DNA from: Cryphonectria parasitica EP155 | Taxonomy: Eukaryota > Ascomycota > Sordariomycetes > Diaporthales > Cryphonectriaceae | Length of the DNA: 64,000 nucleotides | Direction of reading: 5' to 3' | Assembly: GCF_011745365.1 (NCBI RefSeq) | Contig: NW_024468909.1 | Span: forward strand, 3,906,001 to 3,970,000 | Shown here: positions 20,408 through 29,673 of the stretch, piece by piece | Numbering within the stretch: the stretch's first letter is position 1 | Layout: each line of letters opens with the position of its first letter | Position numbers and translations under genes: made by a program | Notes under the pieces: generated by a model | Database searches by the model: none | What the model was told of the DNA's origin: nothing | Seen by the model: the letters and a program-made list of their open reading frames with translations, nothing else

Positions 20408-21511
20408 ATGGAAGGATACGAAAAAGTCGGCCATTTTATGGCACAGTATGAACAGTACGCCATTCTTCGCCGGTTCAAGGCTCTGAATTATCAGATCCTC
20501 CTGTACAGACAAGCGGAGATTATGCACCTACAAGAAGATCTGAAGGAGTTGGTTGAAAAGGACTCAGCTTTTGCAGATCGGAAACTGTATGCCAATGATT
20601 GGTGGTGTCTGGCTCACGAGGACGAAGGAAGGGAACAGTGGCAGACGGCGCAAGAACTCATGAAGAAGCTCGACGAGTATAGTAAGATTGTGGCAACGCG
20701 CATGACCACCCTCGGGGAACCTCAGGATGTAATAGCTAACAGTGCCCAGATGAACGGCTGGAACGACAGGCCACATTATCCAAGTTGGAGGTGCCAGATG
20801 AGACTGATGTCGAGTTCTTCAAGAAGTGGCTTGGGCATGTGAACGGCGGCAACTGTCCACTCCGCGGCCTGGATGGGGATGCTTGGAAGAATTCACCAAG
20901 TTGGGACCTTGTTGCGGTGAATCCTCAAAAGCCTGGGGATACGATCTCGAGATGGGTGAAGGATTCCTTGTTTCCACTGTTTCATCGGTATATTGGCGAG
21001 AAATACAAGGTGAGACGATCCATGTCGACGACGGGAGGGCAAAAAAAGAACAACCCACTCCTCCTTTTTTTTCTTTTCTTTTCTTTTTCTTCCCTCCATC
21101 TGATTGTATCGATGCACTTACCAAGTTGAGACTGACGACAAGACAGACCCCTGAGGCACCCGAGTTCGGAAAAGGTTTCTACTACTATGAGGAATCATGC
21201 ATATTCAGGGCGACCAACATTCTCACGACGGTAATGGCTTCATTGTTGCCCCTTGTATCGATCACAGTGCTCTTCGCGATTGAGTCCAACACAGTGAAAC
21301 TCGGCGTGGTGATGTTGTTCTCGGCGTGCTTTTCGCTCGCACTTGCACTCATGACGACTGCGAGAAGGATAGAAGTATTTGCGGCTACTGCTGCGTAAGT
21401 CTCCTGTCAAAGTTCTGATGAGGATTCACTTTATTGACAATGATATTGTATCATAGGTTCGCCGCCGTCAACGTAGTCTTTCTTACGAGTGGTCCTGCGG
21501 TTTCTAACTAG
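20408..21511 (+). CDS. DUF6594-type fungal membrane protein
   Basis: Four exons are proposed: 20408-20681, 20750-21009, 21147-21394 and 21457-21511, giving 278 residues. The first intron (GTAAGA to CCCAG, 68 nt, CTAAC branch) was found by joining the conserved KKLDEY-NERLERQATLSKLE, which runs across a frame change. The N-terminus GYEKVGHFMAQYEQYAILRRFKALNYQILLYRQAEI is the hallmark of the domain. A coiled-coil region (LQEDLKELVEKD) follows. Exons 3-4 encode three hydrophobic segments (about 200-222, 226-244 and the end), typical of the C-terminal membrane part of this family. Function is not established; paralogues are common in filamentous ascomycetes. Confidence 0.85.
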
Positions 21512-22113
21512 ATATTGGTTGGCAAATCGGCTTTGTACACGTGGGCAGTATCAATCTCTGAAAGCTACGAAGACATGCAGTACACATATGTCTGGAAACA
21601 ACTTACTTTATACGATATGAATATGCTTGCATGCTTTCTAAAACACTGTGGTCTGTCAACATGATGATGAGTGTTATTGCGCTAGAATTGGTATGAACAT
21701 TATAACTAAAGGACACTCATTTCTATTATTAGCAGAGAACTACACGCAGTCCATATACTCATGAAATTGTGAAAGATGAACACATTAGTATCGGCTCGAG
21801 GCTTGACCCTCACAGTGGATGATGCATTACATTTTGTCGGAATAAAGGCATTGGTCTCATGTGGGTGAAAGGGCCCTTCAGGCCCCTGACACCAGGGCCC
21901 TTTCACTAGGTTTCGGGCTAGCCGGCCCTTTGTTGTACTTTTCCTATAGAAACGGGTGCACCAGTACCTCTGGCCCCAGGATAGTTAGAAGGATTAGTGC
22001 AAGTGAACTATGACCTGGCTTTTCACCCATCCTTCACCCCGATGAGTTCACTGCCCCACATTTGACACATTTTAAGCCCGTTAAGAATATAGGTTGCTGG
22101 TTAGACAATATGA
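21512..22113. other. Intergenic region left of the retroelement
   Basis: No gene was recognised between the DUF6594 stop and the target-site duplication of the retroelement. It contains a 13-bp inverted repeat listed separately. Small frames have no family features. Confidence 0.5.
21865..21906. repeat. Perfect 13-bp inverted repeat with 16-nt loop
   Basis: The arm GTGAAAGGGCCCT (21865-21877) is repeated as its exact reverse complement at 21894-21906. The spacer is itself GC-rich (CAGGCCCCTGACACC). No T-run follows, so this is not an obvious transcription terminator. It lies about 210 bases left of the retroelement. Confidence 0.9.
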
Positions 22114-22118
22114 ATCTT

Positions 22119-22257
22119 TGTGCGAGGCCAGGTGAGTCAATGGCCCCACTATCGCCAGCCAACCTCTGTCCATAGCCTCAGATAGCCAGCTGTTTTTTCC
22201 TTTCTTTTCCTTCCTTTTCCTTCCCTCAGCGCAGTCCAATACAGTTCATTTCCCATA
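22119..22257 (+). repeat. 5' LTR (139 bp)
   Basis: It starts TGTGCGAGGCC and ends TTTCCCATA; the left end has TG but the right end does not have the usual CA. Internally it carries a T/C-rich CCTTTCTTTTCC-type tract. It is preceded by ATCTT and followed directly by GGTTATGACC, a likely primer-binding site. Confidence 0.95.
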
Positions 22258-22269
22258 GGTTATGACCCC
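22258..22269 (+). other. Putative minus-strand primer-binding site
   Basis: GGTTATGACCCC directly abuts the 5' LTR. Its first part is complementary to CATAACC, the anticodon-loop sequence of initiator tRNA-Met, which copia-type elements use as an internal (half-tRNA) primer. This is inference from position and short complementarity only. Confidence 0.45.
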
Positions 22270-22468
22270 TCACACTCTTCTTTCATCAATTTGACGATAT
22301 TCCTCGTCAATTGACCCTGAATTACGAGCCCAACTTCGATATCTGACCTCGTACGCGCTCGCGACGGCCAGAACCAACAAAAACAACGAGAAAGAGGCCT
22401 GAAAACCCTCTCCTCAACCAACACCATCGAGACAAACGGCCTGTGGCCTCACTCGAACCCACTGATCG

Positions 22469-25375
22469 ATGGACCACTCCTCAGAGGAGGAACCCACTGA
22501 TCAATCACACTACGAGGACGTCGAGAACGACGACGAACCTTCACAACAACAACCTGCTGCAACAGAGATGCCAGAAGCTCCTCAGCAACAGCAACAACAA
22601 CACCACCTTCCCCTTCAGCAAGATCGTCCGTTGAAGATGGAGGAGTCAACAAGTCGGCCCTGGCAGCCGATCACCCATGCCATCCCTGTCCTCGTCGGCG
22701 AAAAGAACCTCGAGGATTGGTCTGTGATGGTAGCATCGACCCTGAGGCAAATGCGCCTAGGCAAATACATCAAGTACTCTGTCCCTGAACCTGACGAACG
22801 GAAGGATCCAAAGGGATATGAGACATGGAACCAGGAGCAGGGAACAGTGGTTACCCTTCTTCAAAGCACACTACACAAGGTGAGGAGCACGCTGACGAAC
22901 GCTGGCCTCCCCGTAGGAGAAGAGGACCCGTATGTGATATACAACGCGGTCCTCAAGACGATCCCTAAGCACTCAGAAGAGCACATCGACCAAATAGCCA
23001 CACGACTGGCAAACTGCAAGGTTGCAGATTACTCGACGCTCCAAGCCTTCAGAGACGACCTACAGTACATGAAGAGACGCTTGAAGGAGCTCAAACTAGA
23101 CCCTCCAGAGGGCTTCCTTCTTGCCATCGTTCTGAAAAAGATTGAGGATGTGCTCCCAGAGATGCACGCGTTTGCCAGAAGAGACCACAAACTGGATAAA
23201 CTTACCTGGGATACCCTTATGGCAGAAATCAATTCAGCCATCATCACTGGCACAGGTAATAAGGCCTTTTCAACCTTCAAGAAGACAGCTCAGACGTCGT
23301 CCTCGTCGTCTGCCTCTGGAGGAACCCAAGGGGGTGCGAGACAGTGGCCTCGTGAGGACTCCCTACCCTCCACAGGTGTCATCAACGGCGTGAAGCTGCC
23401 GAAGTCGATCATCGAGAGGATTTCCTACTGTTGCCAGTGCAAGAGATACCTTGTCTCTGGCTGGAAGCACTGTGAGGAATGTAGCAAGTGCCATGGATCC
23501 TCTCCACGAGGTTGCAGGACTGGCAATCAAAGCCAGGCAGCCCAGCAAACATCGACGAGTTCGTCGACAACAGCAGGACCAACGGTTTTTGGTGGATCGA
23601 GCGTGGCCGACAAGCTAGCCACGGTTGCCATCTCTGCTCTCGTCGAGCACGATAAACTCTCGAGGGACAGTATTATTGCTAATACAGGCGCCTCAGAGAC
23701 ACTCTTCAACGATCCCAAATGGTTCCTGGATCTGGTCCAGCTGCCTCGAGAGGAAGCTATGGAATCAGCAGCGGGATCCTTCAAGATAGAGATGGCTGGA
23801 ACGGTAAAGTTCGACGTGGTACGCGACGATGGATCGATCGCCACTATCACGCTCGAGAATGCCAGATTCTTCCCCTGCACGCCCTGCAACCTCATCAGCG
23901 TGAGTAAGTTGATGGCGCGTGGATATGGCTTTGACGGCCGTATGAACCACATCATCAACACCTCGAACAAAAAGGAGGTATGCCAGGTCAATTGGAAAGA
24001 GGGGGTGCCAGTTCTGAAGGCTGTTGACCGCTCTGAACCCTCAGGGGGTAGCTTTCTAGCCAAACCGGCGATGCTCACGTCGGTCACATACAAACGCCTT
24101 CACGATCGCTTTATGCACGCTGGCCCAGCAGCCATACGAGGTGCAGCGAAGAGGGCTGGTATCACGATCGTCAAGGACAAGAACTTCGACTGCGAACCAT
24201 GCCTTGAAAACCGCCTGACGGATATGTATGGAAGATACCAGGAATCCAAGTACAATGCTCCTGGCCAGCTTATCCGCTTCAACCTCATCGAGTTCCAGGA
24301 GGGATACAATGGCCGTCGTTACTGTCTTCACTTCGTCGATATGGATACGAACTTCCACTGGGTTTACTTTGCGAACAGGAAGCACGAGGCGTTCACCCAG
24401 ATCAAGGAATTTGTTGCTTTCTTCGAGCGTCAATCAGGCAGGAAGATCCAGGCGCTTGGATGCGACAATGGACCAGAGTTTGGCCTGGCCACAGCCCTAT
24501 TCAAGAACTCAAAGCTCATGAGATGGGCAAATGAGAACGGCATCGCCATCCTCCGCACCATTCCTCATTCCTCGTGGATGAATGGCAAGGCAGAGAAGGC
24601 TGGCCGAGACATAGTCGAAAAGGCACGAACAGCCCACAACGCAGCTAATCTTCCTTCACAACTGTGGCCGTTCACGATGGAAGCAGCCTGTTGCGTAATC
24701 AACCTTCTCCCATGCACAGCGAACGAGGACAACAAGGCACCCATTCAGTTGTTGGGAGAACGCCTAAATCTCGACAAGGAGGCGATTCCTGATGCTGGAT
24801 TCCTCAGAGTTGTTGGCAGCGAAGTCTGGATACACGTGAAGAAGGCATATCGCCAGTCGAGCGACAAATACGCCAAAACAGGCATCAAGACTAAGCTTCT
24901 CTCCTGGGACAGTCCCTCAGGGAAGATCGTATGGGTGTACGATGCTAAAACTGATGAGGTCTATCGAGCAGTGGCTATCAAGATACGAGAATGCGAAAAC
25001 CCCCCTCTGAACGACCCAGAGATGGCGGAGGTCGAGCATGTGGCTGAATTCAGCGATACCTCCATCGAAGATGAGTTCACGACGATCACGACGATCCTCG
25101 AGGAAGCCAACAGCCTACCTACCCTCCAAACGCCTATTATTCAACTAGGCACGCCTATCGAGGACCGAGAGACCTCAGATCCTCAAGATCACACTCCTGA
25201 CACACGTCTGAACGAGACTTCGACCGAGGTTCCAGAAGCTTTTCAATTGCCAAGCCCAGCCTGCACCCCTGAGCCAGAAATACATACATGGTGCAGGGCA
25301 CGGAAGGGTCTGGGGAAAGCCAGAAGAACAACCCTCGGTGTAGCCCTGCAAACAAGACAAAGGGTCGGAGGATAG
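22469..25375 (+). CDS. Copia-type gag-protease-integrase polyprotein (no RT/RNase H)
   Basis: One uninterrupted frame encodes 968 residues. Residues 1-60 are acidic and Gln-rich. A copia gag domain follows (LVGEKNLEDWSVMVASTLRQM onward, to about 270). A Cys cluster, CCQCKRYLVSGWKHCEECSKC, replaces the usual CCHC knuckle. The protease region reads IIANTGASETLF: Asn is found where the family has the catalytic Asp of D-S/T-G. The pre-integrase zinc motif is LHDRFMHAG to FDCEPCLENR. In the integrase core the first catalytic Asp position reads RFNLIEF (Asn), whereas CDNGPEF and NGKAEKAGR keep the second Asp and the Glu. The C-terminal integrase fold (EVWIHVKKAYRQSSDKYAKTG) is present, and the frame then ends. 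A simple deletion or a natural short family are both possible. Confidence 0.9.
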   Translation: MDHSSEEEPTDQSHYEDVENDDEPSQQQPAATEMPEAPQQQQQQHHLPLQQDRPLKMEESTSRPWQPITHAIPVLVGEKNLEDWSVMVASTLRQMRLGKYIKYSVPEPDERKDPKGYETWNQEQGTVVTLLQSTLHKVRSTLTNAGLPVGEEDPYVIYNAVLKTIPKHSEEHIDQIATRLANCKVADYSTLQAFRDDLQYMKRRLKELKLDPPEGFLLAIVLKKIEDVLPEMHAFARRDHKLDKLTWDTLMAEINSAIITGTGNKAFSTFKKTAQTSSSSSASGGTQGGARQWPREDSLPSTGVINGVKLPKSIIERISYCCQCKRYLVSGWKHCEECSKCHGSSPRGCRTGNQSQAAQQTSTSSSTTAGPTVFGGSSVADKLATVAISALVEHDKLSRDSIIANTGASETLFNDPKWFLDLVQLPREEAMESAAGSFKIEMAGTVKFDVVRDDGSIATITLENARFFPCTPCNLISVSKLMARGYGFDGRMNHIINTSNKKEVCQVNWKEGVPVLKAVDRSEPSGGSFLAKPAMLTSVTYKRLHDRFMHAGPAAIRGAAKRAGITIVKDKNFDCEPCLENRLTDMYGRYQESKYNAPGQLIRFNLIEFQEGYNGRRYCLHFVDMDTNFHWVYFANRKHEAFTQIKEFVAFFERQSGRKIQALGCDNGPEFGLATALFKNSKLMRWANENGIAILRTIPHSSWMNGKAEKAGRDIVEKARTAHNAANLPSQLWPFTMEAACCVINLLPCTANEDNKAPIQLLGERLNLDKEAIPDAGFLRVVGSEVWIHVKKAYRQSSDKYAKTGIKTKLLSWDSPSGKIVWVYDAKTDEVYRAVAIKIRECENPPLNDPEMAEVEHVAEFSDTSIEDEFTTITTILEEANSLPTLQTPIIQLGTPIEDRETSDPQDHTPDTRLNETSTEVPEAFQLPSPACTPEPEIHTWCRARKGLGKARRTTLGVALQTRQRVGG

Positions 25376-25457
25376 TTCTCCGAGATACAACAGTAGAGGA
25401 TAGAAAACACCATGAGGAGGATCGCCACCGAGGCTCGCGAGGTTGCCTGAGGGGGTG

Positions 25458-25596
25458 TGTGCGAGGCCAGGTGAGTCAATGGCCCCACTATCGCCAGCCA
25501 ACCTCTGTCTATAGCCTCAGATAGCCAGCTGTTTTTTCCTTTCTTTTCCTTCCTTTTCCTTCCCTCAGCGCAGTCCAATACAGTTCATTTCCCATA
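25458..25596 (+). repeat. 3' LTR (139 bp)
   Basis: It is identical to the 5' LTR except for one C-to-T difference. It is preceded by the purine-rich GAGGGGGTG, a candidate polypurine tract, and followed by the ATCTT target duplication. Confidence 0.95.
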
Positions 25597-25601
25597 ATCT
25601 T

Positions 25602-26168
25602 TGTATTGTGCTCCTTCTTTAAGTGTGGCCTTTTGGGGAAAAGGCTAGGCTTGCGAGAACAAAAGCACTCTACAAGTGGCACCAAAAGTCTGTCAATGCG
25701 AGTCTCCAGGCTTATGAACCTATAGGTTTGGCGAGCTCCAAAATTCAAGCTAGAAAGGCATGACGCCGTATTAATGAGAACTCTCCACAAAGTTTGTACT
25801 ATGGTGACTATACGAAAGCCTACTAATCCAAACCATTATATTTGCTACTTTCTGGACCCCATGATCTTCGGCTTACTGTCAGCGGTACGTAGCATTGAGA
25901 GGGTTCGGGTTGAAATCCTAGGCTAAGGGGTGGGCTTATTCCCAGGCTTATTCGCAGCGGAGGAACGGAGCGTGTGAGTCTCTCCGACTCCGTCCCGTCT
26001 GCAGGAGCTACTAGTTCGCAAGGAGAACCAACTCGAATTCCCCTTTCTCAAAACTCTCTCATCATGACTTTTGTTTCTTCTTTCAAGGACTTCTTCTGTG
26101 ATTTACCTGTAATTGTTTTTTCTCATGTCGATATGACATCGTGAGGCTACGCGCGCAACTCTGCGAAC
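25602..26168. promoter_or_regulatory. Region between retroelement and Zn2Cys6 gene
   Basis: This 567-base stretch must contain the promoter of the regulator gene. No coding frame of interest was seen. The retroelement lies immediately upstream, so its LTR could contribute promoter activity; this is untested inference. Confidence 0.45.
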
Positions 26169-28893
26169 ATGGACCACGAGACGGAGACCAAGGCTAAAAA
26201 AGGCCCGAGAGCATGTATTACTTGTGCTAAGGTAAGAAGAGTCCCAAGGCTTTCTAGAGGCACCGGTAGTCTTCATCAGACGTATCGACTGAGACTTTGC
26301 TTGCCAGGCAAAATCCCGTTGCATACCAGGTCCAACAAAACATATCTGTGAGAGGTAAGCTGCGATGCTGCTGACTGGGGTTTCTTTGGGAAGTGGCATG
26401 AATGGAGCAGAGCGACAAGAGTGCAGGGGATGGCAATAATCAATAACAATTCGACATGGCTCACCAGAGTCTCTGACTCTTCTCTCTACCCACAGATGTC
26501 ATCGTCTCAATAAGCCATGCTCGGCCCAGACACCAGCCCCGCCGCGCAAGAGGAGGGCTTTCAAGCCTACTCGGGTCGCAGAGCTGGAGAAGCGCCTGGA
26601 GGACCTGACCGCCCGCGTCGAGTCAGGACAGGCCTTCCCGGTGACTCCTTCAGACGCCGAATCACCCATTGAGAGTGAGGGTCGACAGCGGAAGACGCCG
26701 AAACGTGCCCACTTTCCTCAGGCAGTCTTCGGAATTCCGCCGAATTTTAATTACTTATGGCCTCCAGGGAGTCCGCGTGACCAGGACCAGCCGAGCCCGG
26801 AAGAGATCTCTCGTGTACAGCAGAGGGCACAGTGGAAGGAGGGTGGTCATATTTATAGGGGCATCGCCATTTCACCGAGAGCAGCCTCCAGTAGTGATAC
26901 CTTTGAGAGCACAGAGCCACCATCACCACCACCACTATCACCAGCAGCAGCAGCAGGACAGGACCGATCGAACCGGGTTGGGAGAGCTGCTCAGACGACT
27001 GCACTTGTGTCACACAATTTACCCAACAGCAATGACAAACTTTCTGTTAGCCCTTCTGGTCATGAGGACATGAGAACTCGGCAGCCCTCGCCGACAGACA
27101 CGCGTCGGGCCCCTCCTGCACCACAACCAAGGCCAGATGGGACTCTTCAGCGAGCCACCATCACCCCTTCAGGCGTGTCTGCGACCCCTGGAAGCGGAAT
27201 ACCCAAATTTTATCCCGACCATGAGGAAGGACAACGGATATTAGAGAACTACGGCCCTCACATATTGACTGTCTTTCCGTTTGTTGTAATTCCGCGAGAG
27301 ATTACGACTTCGAAGCAGCTGCTCGAGCAGAGGCCATTTCTCTGGAAAGGCGTCATGATGTCGCACCCGTTCAAGGATGCAAAACGCCAGTTCCTGATGG
27401 GCAACGATCTCTTGAACGACATCATCACAACTACATTTGTTCGGCCTAGGAAAAGCATAGACCTTCTCCAAGGCCTTCAGCTGCTGATCGCTTGGTGAGC
27501 CAACCCTCCTCCCGAGAATGCTCCGCATCTAAGGGACGAACCTAACCTAGAGGCGCAACAGGTTCCATCTCAACTCGGACAGTTTTCGCGTAACGAATTT
27601 TCTGTACTTGATGCGCTCGATCTGTGCTTCTCTGGGCTTCAATGAATCCCAGCGGTCCTTGAAGCAGCAGCGCCGTGACCGCACCAGCCTCGAGTATATG
27701 CGGGCCTTTGCTGGGGTATATTACCTGGTGACGATGGCCTTCACGACCAACAAGATGCCCGATGCCTTCATGAGCTCCAACTACGTGTCTCAGTGCTGTC
27801 GGGTTCTAGAAGAGAAGCAGGAGTACCCTACCGACCAGCTTGTCGTCCTGCTGACCCGGAACCAGCAGCTCTCGCAGTCCATCTCAATGGCCCTTTCTTT
27901 CCGTGACAGTGTAAACAGCATGCCTCTAAATTTTATCGTGAACACTTTTGAGCGTGAGATTGAGCAGTTCCGCGCTTCGATACCGGAAATGTTTCAGCAG
28001 CACGGTAAGTCCCAAGAGCGGGGAGGAAGAACAGAAAAAAGTGGCAGCTCTCTTGAGAGGAGTCATGGCTGACAGAGTGCCTCTGCGATACAGCCGTTCT
28101 CATCACACAGGTCCACGTCGTCAAGGTCCTCCTCTACGAGGTTGCAGTAGGCGAGGCATCGTCAGTGACCTTGCTCCCCACAGAACGCTGTGAGCTGCTC
28201 TGGAAGTGCCTTCGGGCCGTGCGGTCGCTGCTGGAGGCACGATTCTTCGTGCAACCCGATACACGTCCCAGATCGTTCTGCCTGGCGTCTTTCGATTACA
28301 CATACGGCATGCTCGTCGCGCTGAAGCTGTCGACTCTGGACCTGCCAGGATGGGATCTCCGGGTGGTCAGGAAGGAGCTGGATTCCGACAAATATCTCGT
28401 ACTGCAGATCCAGGAGCTGTGGGAATTGGTGATGGAGAGAAACAGGAGAGGCCTGCCTATTGCTGATGGCGGCGGCGGCGGCGGCGGCGGCGAGGTAGAG
28501 AAGAACGCAGCCCAGCAGCGACGGCCCAGCTTTCAAGACCCCTATAAACGCCTGCTCTCGAAAATTATTCAACTGCGAGCCAGCATAGTGGCCGATCTCG
28601 CCGCCAGCATGCCTGCAGAACCCGAAGAGTCGACCACTGGCGCCAGCACGCAAGCTGCAGCTACACCAGCGACAGGGGACGCGAGTGCGCACATGCTACC
28701 GGACATGACGGCACTCTTTGGGGAGGATCTCTCGTCAGGAGGTATTCTACAGGGCCTGGACGACCCTTTCTGGGAGGAGATGATGGACAGCGCTGCTCAG
28801 TTGGAGACCAGTTTCAACGCGCTCCTGGGCTGGGGCTCAGATGATCCTATTGGCCTTGCTTATCCCAGCTGGACAGGCGATGTGCCCATCTGA
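26169..28893 (+). CDS. Zn2Cys6 fungal transcription factor
   Basis: Five exons are proposed: 26169-26231, 26308-26354, 26496-27494, 27562-28004 and 28076-28893, giving 789 residues with all phases consistent. The binuclear cluster is split over three exons: Cys16, Cys19, Cys26, Cys35, Cys38 and Cys45 (ACITCAK / AKSRCIPGPTKHICER / CHRLNKPC). A basic linker (PPRKRRAFKPTR) and a short coiled coil (VAELEKRLEDLTARVE) suggest dimer binding to CGG half-sites. Residues to about 240 are Pro/Ser-rich. The C-terminal half is helical like the regulatory region of this class, with a polyglycine run near residue 650 and an acidic end that may activate transcription. Target genes are unknown; no biosynthetic cluster adjoins it. 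Confidence 0.88.
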
Positions 28894-29673
28894 GGGTATT
28901 CTCTGATCCTCTGCTGTCTCTCCTCTTCTTTGTGCCGGGCTTGCGGTCTTTGTTATCGAATCCTGGCTGTGGATTCGGGTTGGGTCATTAATGATGCGAG
29001 GCGTTGCCTTAATACTGGCTTATGAGCACGGGATTTGTCTGCGCGTAATCATATCCTGAATTCCACTCAAACCTTCGAGACATCAACGTACGAGGGCTTT
29101 GCCAAAGTGAGGGAAAGGCTGAAAAGTAAACTTCGTACAGTACTGTGCAGTACAGTATAATACGTTCTTTGTCCTGCCTGGTCCGGGCGCGATCGAAGCA
29201 TCCCTGATCCCTGGCAGAACGCACCGACCCATCAACCTTATTTGAACAACATATGAGCAAGGCAAGTGCGGACGACAACCAGGTTCGTGATATGGTCCTT
29301 CCATGTACAGAGGCTGACCTCGAGACTGGCTTCCTTCCCTTCAGACGAAAAGCTCTTTCTTCGTGTCGTTGCGTGCATGATTGGAGGAAAGCGTTGGTTA
29401 CGTAATTACACTTATCCCCACCGCCTTCCAATCCAGGCATGAGTGATAAGCTCTTCCTGCAGGCGTCCTCGTACTCGTCCCTCGTCACCGACCGATCAAC
29501 TCATCATTCACCGAAAACCAGCTCACGGTCCAAGAAAGAGAGGAAAAAGTCAAAAAGCAAAATAGCCACAGCCCCATCTCATTGCCTGGTACGAACCTAG
29601 GACGAGGCTGTGAGGAGCAGGCTGTGGTCTTACATGACCCGACAGACATGCTGAGAGCCAACAGACGGCCGCC
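28894..29673. other. Intergenic region
   Basis: The 780 bases between two same-strand genes hold the regulator 3' UTR and the PXA gene promoter. A minus-strand open frame at 29009-29488 has no recognisable features. Short GTACAGTACTG-like palindromic sequence occurs near 29136-29155. Confidence 0.5.

Larger units (their letters stand above)
22119..25596 (+). mobile_element. Ty1/copia-type LTR retroelement lacking reverse transcriptase
   Basis: The element is 3478 bp. Two 139-bp direct LTRs differ at one position (CCATAG versus CTATAG). The 5-bp duplication ATCTT flanks it at 22114-22118 and 25597-25601, which proves a retroviral-type integration event. One long plus-strand frame encodes gag, protease and integrase in copia order. 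Reverse transcriptase and RNase H, normally downstream of integrase, are absent: only 82 bases separate the stop codon and the 3' LTR. The nearly identical LTRs suggest a recent insertion. It is therefore probably non-autonomous and needs an enzyme from another copy. It sits between the DUF6594 gene and the Zn2Cys6 regulator and interrupts neither. Confidence 0.93.

Noticed and set aside
20720..20750. Apparent frameshift in the DUF6594 gene, or a 14-nt intron (GTAATAGCTAACAG)
   Set aside because: A normal 68-nt intron at 20682-20749 restores the frame and the conserved sequence, so the gene is not broken.
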